In this document: positions 60,216-64,000 of the stretch, in pieces
Position numbering within the stretch: the first letter of the stretch is position 1
Layout: every line of letters begins with the position of its first letter
Assembly (NCBI RefSeq): GCF_947501665.1
Contig: NZ_CANMWS010000008.1
Span: 1-64,000, forward strand
DNA from: an uncultured Shewanella sp.
Lineage (GTDB): Bacteria > Pseudomonadota > Gammaproteobacteria > Enterobacterales > Shewanellaceae
Direction of reading: 5' to 3'
Length of the DNA stretch: 64,000 bases
The notes under the pieces: generated by a model
Seen by the model: the letters and a program-made list of their open reading frames with translations, nothing else
The model's database searches: none
What the model was told of the DNA's origin: nothing
Position numbers and translations under genes: made by a program

Positions 60216-61094
60216 CAAAATTCTTATGCTTTAATGTGGCAACAATCTACATTCAAACTGTGTAAGCGAATAATCGTTCAAATAAACCCAACTAAATTGA
60301 CAATATCAAACCACACTAACCACACTAATCCACACCAGATTATAACTAACTTATACGATTGTGACATCATCAACCCCCTTTACTACCCTTCTTATAGTAT
60401 TCTTGTATTTCTTTTATTGACCCTAACAACTTAAGACTAAAGTCTCATTTCCAATCTCAATATTAGCTGATTTTAAATAACATAAAAGCCTTCACTTTAA
60501 AATACCAACAATAATCACACAAAATTACAATTAAAGTGCTAACTGTAAATACAAAAATACAAAATAAAAACATAAAAAGATCAAAAAACACTCACTAGTA
60601 AAACATTTTTATTTCTGCACTGTCTTTTCTGAATAAGCCTGTTAAGGCTTGTTCTATAAAATGCACAATAAAAAATACAATTACTCACCTAAAAACGGTG
60701 ACTTTTGCTAATAATATAAAAATTTCACCATTATATTGAATCAATATATTTACAAAAATAAACAAAAAAATTTAACATTAAAAACATGAAAAATATTTAA
60801 TACTTAGAGCTATTAAAACAATATCACAACAATATCTCTTCCACTTCCCTCCTTGATTTTTGTATTATTTTCGTTGGTCTAATATTAATCAACTGTGTTT
60901 ATATAAAACAATACAAAGAAAATAAAATCCATTTAACTTGTATAAAATCAATTAAATAATTAAAAATAAAGACTAATCAATATGTATCTTATTTGTTGAA
61001 GTTCCTAAGCACGATATATTTAAACTAGACACTCAAAAAAATCATAGACACTATGTCCAACCTCAATTAACTCACAGCGGATATCCCCTATATT
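60216..61094. other. AT-rich gap before glpT, no gene seen
   Basis: About 879 bp of strongly AT-rich sequence. A plus-strand frame at 60234-60434 (66 codons) has no family features. No repeat or RNA seen; it must hold the glpT promoter. Confidence 0.5.
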
Positions 61095-62435
61095 ATGATA
61101 GGTTTTTTTAAACCAGCTCGGCACATTCAGCAGCGGCCTAAAGATGATATCGATCCCGCATATAAAAAATTAAGAATACAAGTTTTTTTAGGTATTTTTT
61201 TGGGTTACGCTGGCTACTATCTCATTCGTAAAAACTTTAGTCTAGCCATCCCTTACCTGCAACAAGAAGGCTACACTACTGCCCAGCTAGGGATCGTTTT
61301 ATCAATGATTTCTCTTGCTTATGGCTTGAGTAAATTCTTTATGGGTAACGTGTCTGATAGATCAAATGCGCGCTACTTTCTAGCCGCTGGGTTATTTCTA
61401 TCGGCCATTATCAATTTTGTTATCGGCCTCAGTGGGTGGGCACTTCATAGCTTAGTCATGATGGGAATATTGATGTTTCTTAATGGCTGGTTTCAAGGCA
61501 TGGGCTGGCCACCTTGTGGAAGAAGCTTAGTCCATTGGTTCTCTCCTCAAGAACGGGGGACTTATGTATCGATATGGAATGTTGCGCACAATGTTGGCGG
61601 TGGACTGATTGGACCGCTAGCCCTACTTGGCATAATGATCTTTGGCCAATGGCAAAGCTTATTTTATTTTCCCGCTATTGCTGCAATGCTTCTAGTGATC
61701 TTTATTTTATATACGGTTCGAGACACCCCTCAATCTCAAGGCTTACCTCCCATAGAAGAATATAAGCATGATCATGGCGTGGTGACTCATGAGGAATTTG
61801 AACAAGAACTCTCTGCGAAAGCGATTTTCTTTCAATATGTACTCAATAATAAATATTTATGGTTTATCGCCCTAGCGAATGCGTTTATTTATTTTCTCCG
61901 CTACGGCATTGCTGATTGGGCCCCCACTTATCTAGTCAGCGGCAAAGGTTTCTCAAATAGTGAAGCTGCTTGGTCTGTTTTTTGGTTTGAATATGCCGGG
62001 ATCCCAGGCACCATCTTATGTGGCTGGCTTTCGGATAAACTATTCAAAGGAAAACGTGCACCTATTGGCATTATTTACTTATTACTCATGCTCGTTGCAA
62101 TCCTCGTATATTGGCTTAATCCCATTCATGAAATTTGGATTTACATGGCCTCACTCACCGCATTAGGTTTTCTTATTTATGGCCCTGTTATGCTTATCGG
62201 GCTATATGCATTAGATTTAGTGCCCAAAAAAGCTGCAGGCACTGCAGCAGGTTTCACAGGGCTATTTGGCTATTTTGTCGGGACGGTTCCCGCCAATGCC
62301 ATTATGGGGGCTGTTATTGAATATTCAGGCTGGAACACTAGCTTTTATTTATTGATTGCTTCTGTATTCTTTGCTTGCTTTTTTCTCGCACTGGCTTGGA
62401 ACCCAAAGCTGCATCATCATAAAGTCAGCAATTGA
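61095..62435 (+). CDS. glpT: glycerol-3-phosphate:phosphate antiporter GlpT
   Basis: A 446-residue MFS transporter of the organophosphate:Pi antiporter family, importing glycerol-3-phosphate. It aligns with E. coli GlpT throughout: IDPAYKKLRIQVFLGIFLGY, YYLIRKNFSLAIPYL (substrate Arg), FQGMGWPPCGRSLVHW, GAPGTILCGW-type AGIPGTILCGWLSDK and PKKAAGTAAGFTGLFGYF. About 12 TM helices. UhpT is a close relative but GlpT matches better. No glpQ nearby. Confidence 0.92.
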   Translation: MIGFFKPARHIQQRPKDDIDPAYKKLRIQVFLGIFLGYAGYYLIRKNFSLAIPYLQQEGYTTAQLGIVLSMISLAYGLSKFFMGNVSDRSNARYFLAAGLFLSAIINFVIGLSGWALHSLVMMGILMFLNGWFQGMGWPPCGRSLVHWFSPQERGTYVSIWNVAHNVGGGLIGPLALLGIMIFGQWQSLFYFPAIAAMLLVIFILYTVRDTPQSQGLPPIEEYKHDHGVVTHEEFEQELSAKAIFFQYVLNNKYLWFIALANAFIYFLRYGIADWAPTYLVSGKGFSNSEAAWSVFWFEYAGIPGTILCGWLSDKLFKGKRAPIGIIYLLLMLVAILVYWLNPIHEIWIYMASLTALGFLIYGPVMLIGLYALDLVPKKAAGTAAGFTGLFGYFVGTVPANAIMGAVIEYSGWNTSFYLLIASVFFACFFLALAWNPKLHHHKVSN

Positions 62436-62455
62436 TCTATAGATAAGTACTTTAC

Positions 62456-62490
62456 AGCCATCAATACAATAGTGATGGCTATTATTATTT
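62456..62490 (+). terminator. terminator of glpT
   Basis: AGCCATCA (62456-62463) / TGATGGCT (62473-62480) followed by ATTATTATTT. Confidence 0.65.
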
Positions 62491-62503
62491 AAACCGTAAC
62501 CAT

Positions 62504-62944
62504 TTATTCTTCATATAATAAATAGTGGCTTTGCGTCATTCCTAGCGCTTGATAAGTGTGCTGAGCTCCCTCATTGTCTTGCCCTACATAGAGGCGAAAA
62601 CTCGCCGCTCCTTCCGCTTTTTTTGCTCTCTCTTTGACAGCTTGATAAAGCTGTTTATAAATCCCTTTACGCCTATAAGAAGGGGTAATATACACACTTT
62701 GGATCCAGTAATAATCTTTTGCTTGCCAATCACTCCACTCAAAGGTGACCATCAAAGAGCCTACAATTTCTCCGTCTATATCCGCGACAAGATAAAAGCC
62801 TTTCTCTGGCGATTCAAGTAACCGACTCACTCCTTGAGTCAAACGTTCTATATCGAGTTCACGACCTTCCGTTTCTTTTGCCATTGCAAGATTAAAACCC
62901 ACTAACGCTGTTTTATCATCATATTTAGCCTGACGGATCTGCAT
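62504..62944 (-). CDS. GNAT-family N-acetyltransferase
   Basis: A 146-residue acetyltransferase. Motif A reads VYITPSYRRKGIYKQLY (about 91-107) with the R-R-K-G acetyl-CoA loop, and the C-terminal HTYQALGM follows. The start is the ATG at 62944 (MQIRQAKYDD), with AGGAAAAG upstream; the longer frame overlaps the upstream gene. It begins one base after the stop of the META lipoprotein, so they are one operon. Substrate unknown. Confidence 0.83.
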   Translation of the reverse strand: MQIRQAKYDDKTALVGFNLAMAKETEGRELDIERLTQGVSRLLESPEKGFYLVADIDGEIVGSLMVTFEWSDWQAKDYYWIQSVYITPSYRRKGIYKQLYQAVKERAKKAEGAASFRLYVGQDNEGAQHTYQALGMTQSHYLLYEE

Positions 62945-62945
62945 C

Positions 62946-63398
62946 TCACTTTTCCTTTCCTGAAAGCTCATCACTCTGAACTATCGGTATTTTTTTCAAT
63001 ATAAATAATGTTTTATCATCTTTATTTTGTAATAATAATTGTGTTTTAATTAAATTGGCCTGAGTCACATTTGGCATTAAACTCATCACTTGCTTTTCTT
63101 GTGACTCTAACGCATCAACACAAGCTTTCGTGGTTCCGGCTTCAGGTACCAGAGTCAATGCATCACCTGTAAAGGTATAATGGCCCGTAAATGTATTACA
63201 GCTATTATTACCACTCAATACACCATTGTTGTTGAAATATAATTGAGCAGGACTGTAGTTAACGACAGATTGACCATTAATGGTTTCAATATGCCATGCA
63301 CCTTCAAGTTCAAGTTGATTATCTACTGTTACCCCTGTCGATTGGCAACCAGCAAGCAATACTATCATGCTGGCTATCATCAATCTTAAAATTATCAT
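62946..63398 (-). CDS. META-domain lipoprotein (HslJ-like)
   Basis: A 150-residue lipoprotein. The signal ends at a lipobox MIVLLAGCQST. The META domain follows, with SGNNSCNTFTGHYTFTGDAL (the conserved Cys region) and AGTTKACVDA. E. coli HslJ is a heat-inducible outer-membrane lipoprotein linked to novobiocin resistance. I favour the ATG at 63398 because GAG lies seven bases upstream; an ATG at 63416 has none. It is followed by a GNAT gene one base later. Confidence 0.85.
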   Translation of the reverse strand: MIILRLMIASMIVLLAGCQSTGVTVDNQLELEGAWHIETINGQSVVNYSPAQLYFNNNGVLSGNNSCNTFTGHYTFTGDALTLVPEAGTTKACVDALESQEKQVMSLMPNVTQANLIKTQLLLQNKDDKTLFILKKIPIVQSDELSGKEK

Positions 63399-63556
63399 AT
63401 TCAGTCTCAAAGCCATTAATTTAATTAGATTTTAATAATTATAACGTAAAAATCAGTAAGATAAAGTTAATTTGATTAAACAAATTCAAGCAATTGTGTT
63501 TCTAAATACGTTATGATCCCTAAAAGCACTATTTAAAATATTATGTTGAGAATATT

Positions 63557-64000
63557 ATGAGGATCAGAGTCGCTCATGCTAAAGACGTTAACGCGTTAGC
63601 CCAGCTTGAACAAACATACCTACAAGATGAATTATCACAAGGCCAAACAAAATTAATGCAAGGCCAGAGTTTCAATCCAAATGAACTCGCCCTACTGATT
63701 GACAAAGAATATGTCTGGGTTGCTGAAGTGGAAGATAACATCATCGCTTATGTCATTGCTGGAAGCTGGTCTTTTTTTAAACGTTGGCCTATATATCAGA
63801 TGCTTTTGGGCCGCATAACACAACTGCAATTAGACACGGTTTCATTGTCACTACACAATTGTTGCCAATATGGCCCCATTTGGATCCATCCTAGTTATCG
63901 AGGCCAAGGGGTGTTTAACACTTTAGTGAATAATATAAAGCAGCAAGTCGCCCTTAAGTTTCCCTATATGATCACCTTTATTGCTGAAGATAATGAACGC
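63557..64000 (+). CDS. GNAT-family N-acetyltransferase, 3' end cut by window
   Basis: The frame opens at ATG 63557 (MRIRVAHAKDVNALAQLEQT) and is still open at the window end after 148 codons. It has the acetyl-CoA loop in GPIWIHPSYRGQGVFNTLV. The substrate is unknown. The remainder lies to the right. Confidence 0.8.
   Translation, partial: MRIRVAHAKDVNALAQLEQTYLQDELSQGQTKLMQGQSFNPNELALLIDKEYVWVAEVEDNIIAYVIAGSWSFFKRWPIYQMLLGRITQLQLDTVSLSLHNCCQYGPIWIHPSYRGQGVFNTLVNNIKQQVALKFPYMITFIAEDNER

Noticed and set aside
60234..60434. 66-codon frame downstream of the PAP2-like gene
   Set aside because: AT-rich, no family features and no support for the start.

Overview
The window looks like chromosomal DNA of a marine gammaproteobacterium of the Shewanella type. 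The evidence is the 16S 5' end, the low GC content, and the family make-up: an AstCAD arginine catabolic cluster, SrmB, a delta-class carbonic anhydrase and a MetR/MetJ site. Assignment to the genus is an inference from sequence character, not a database result. No phage, insertion sequence, integron or CRISPR array was seen.

Region by region. 1-650: 5' end of a 16S rRNA gene on the minus strand, with its leader and two promoters. 847-8603: a housekeeping block (clpB, pgeF, rluD, bamD, tRNA-Phe) with the same order as the E. coli bamD-rluD-yfiH-clpB-rrn neighbourhood, but a divergent LysR/VOC gene pair sits between pgeF and clpB. 8769-13595: an HBM-type chemoreceptor, a GNAT protein and two tandem paralogous secreted proteins of unknown function. 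13712-17541: lysS-prfB (with the programmed +1 frameshift), an OhrR-type regulator with a likely autoregulatory operator, and an overlooked 54-residue secreted peptide. 18378-32313: a membrane-bound winged-helix regulator with a large periplasmic part, trmN6, srmB, an RND efflux pair, a PAS sensor with a dead GGDEF domain, and a large unrecognised membrane protein whose 3' end overlaps the sensor gene. 32506-37684: a BASS transporter, a 48-bp tandem repeat array, metR behind a MetJ operator, an HDOD protein and two tandem small outer-membrane barrels, the second preceded by a C9 tract. 37768-43143: a TonB receptor under a cobalamin riboswitch, a candidate short RNA, a ribokinase-family gene and an AspT/YidE-type transporter. 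43282-48409: a small uncharacterised three-gene operon with an XRE regulator, ahpC-ahpF and a periplasmic delta carbonic anhydrase. 48726-53487: DUF1338 protein and astD-astA-argD/astC. 54688-64000: an acid phosphatase, several small unknown genes, cobA, a RIO1-type kinase, glpT, a META lipoprotein-GNAT pair, and a GNAT gene cut by the window end.

The genes are mostly ordinary core metabolism and stress functions. The parts least explained by known biology are the tandem paralogs at 11343-13595 (a BamE-like centre between duplicated helical repeats), the three-gene operon at 43282-44690, the 48-bp repeat array, the dispersed 99-bp repeat (two copies), and several small genes and RNAs in the gaps. 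No clearly new multi-gene defence or biosynthetic system was found.
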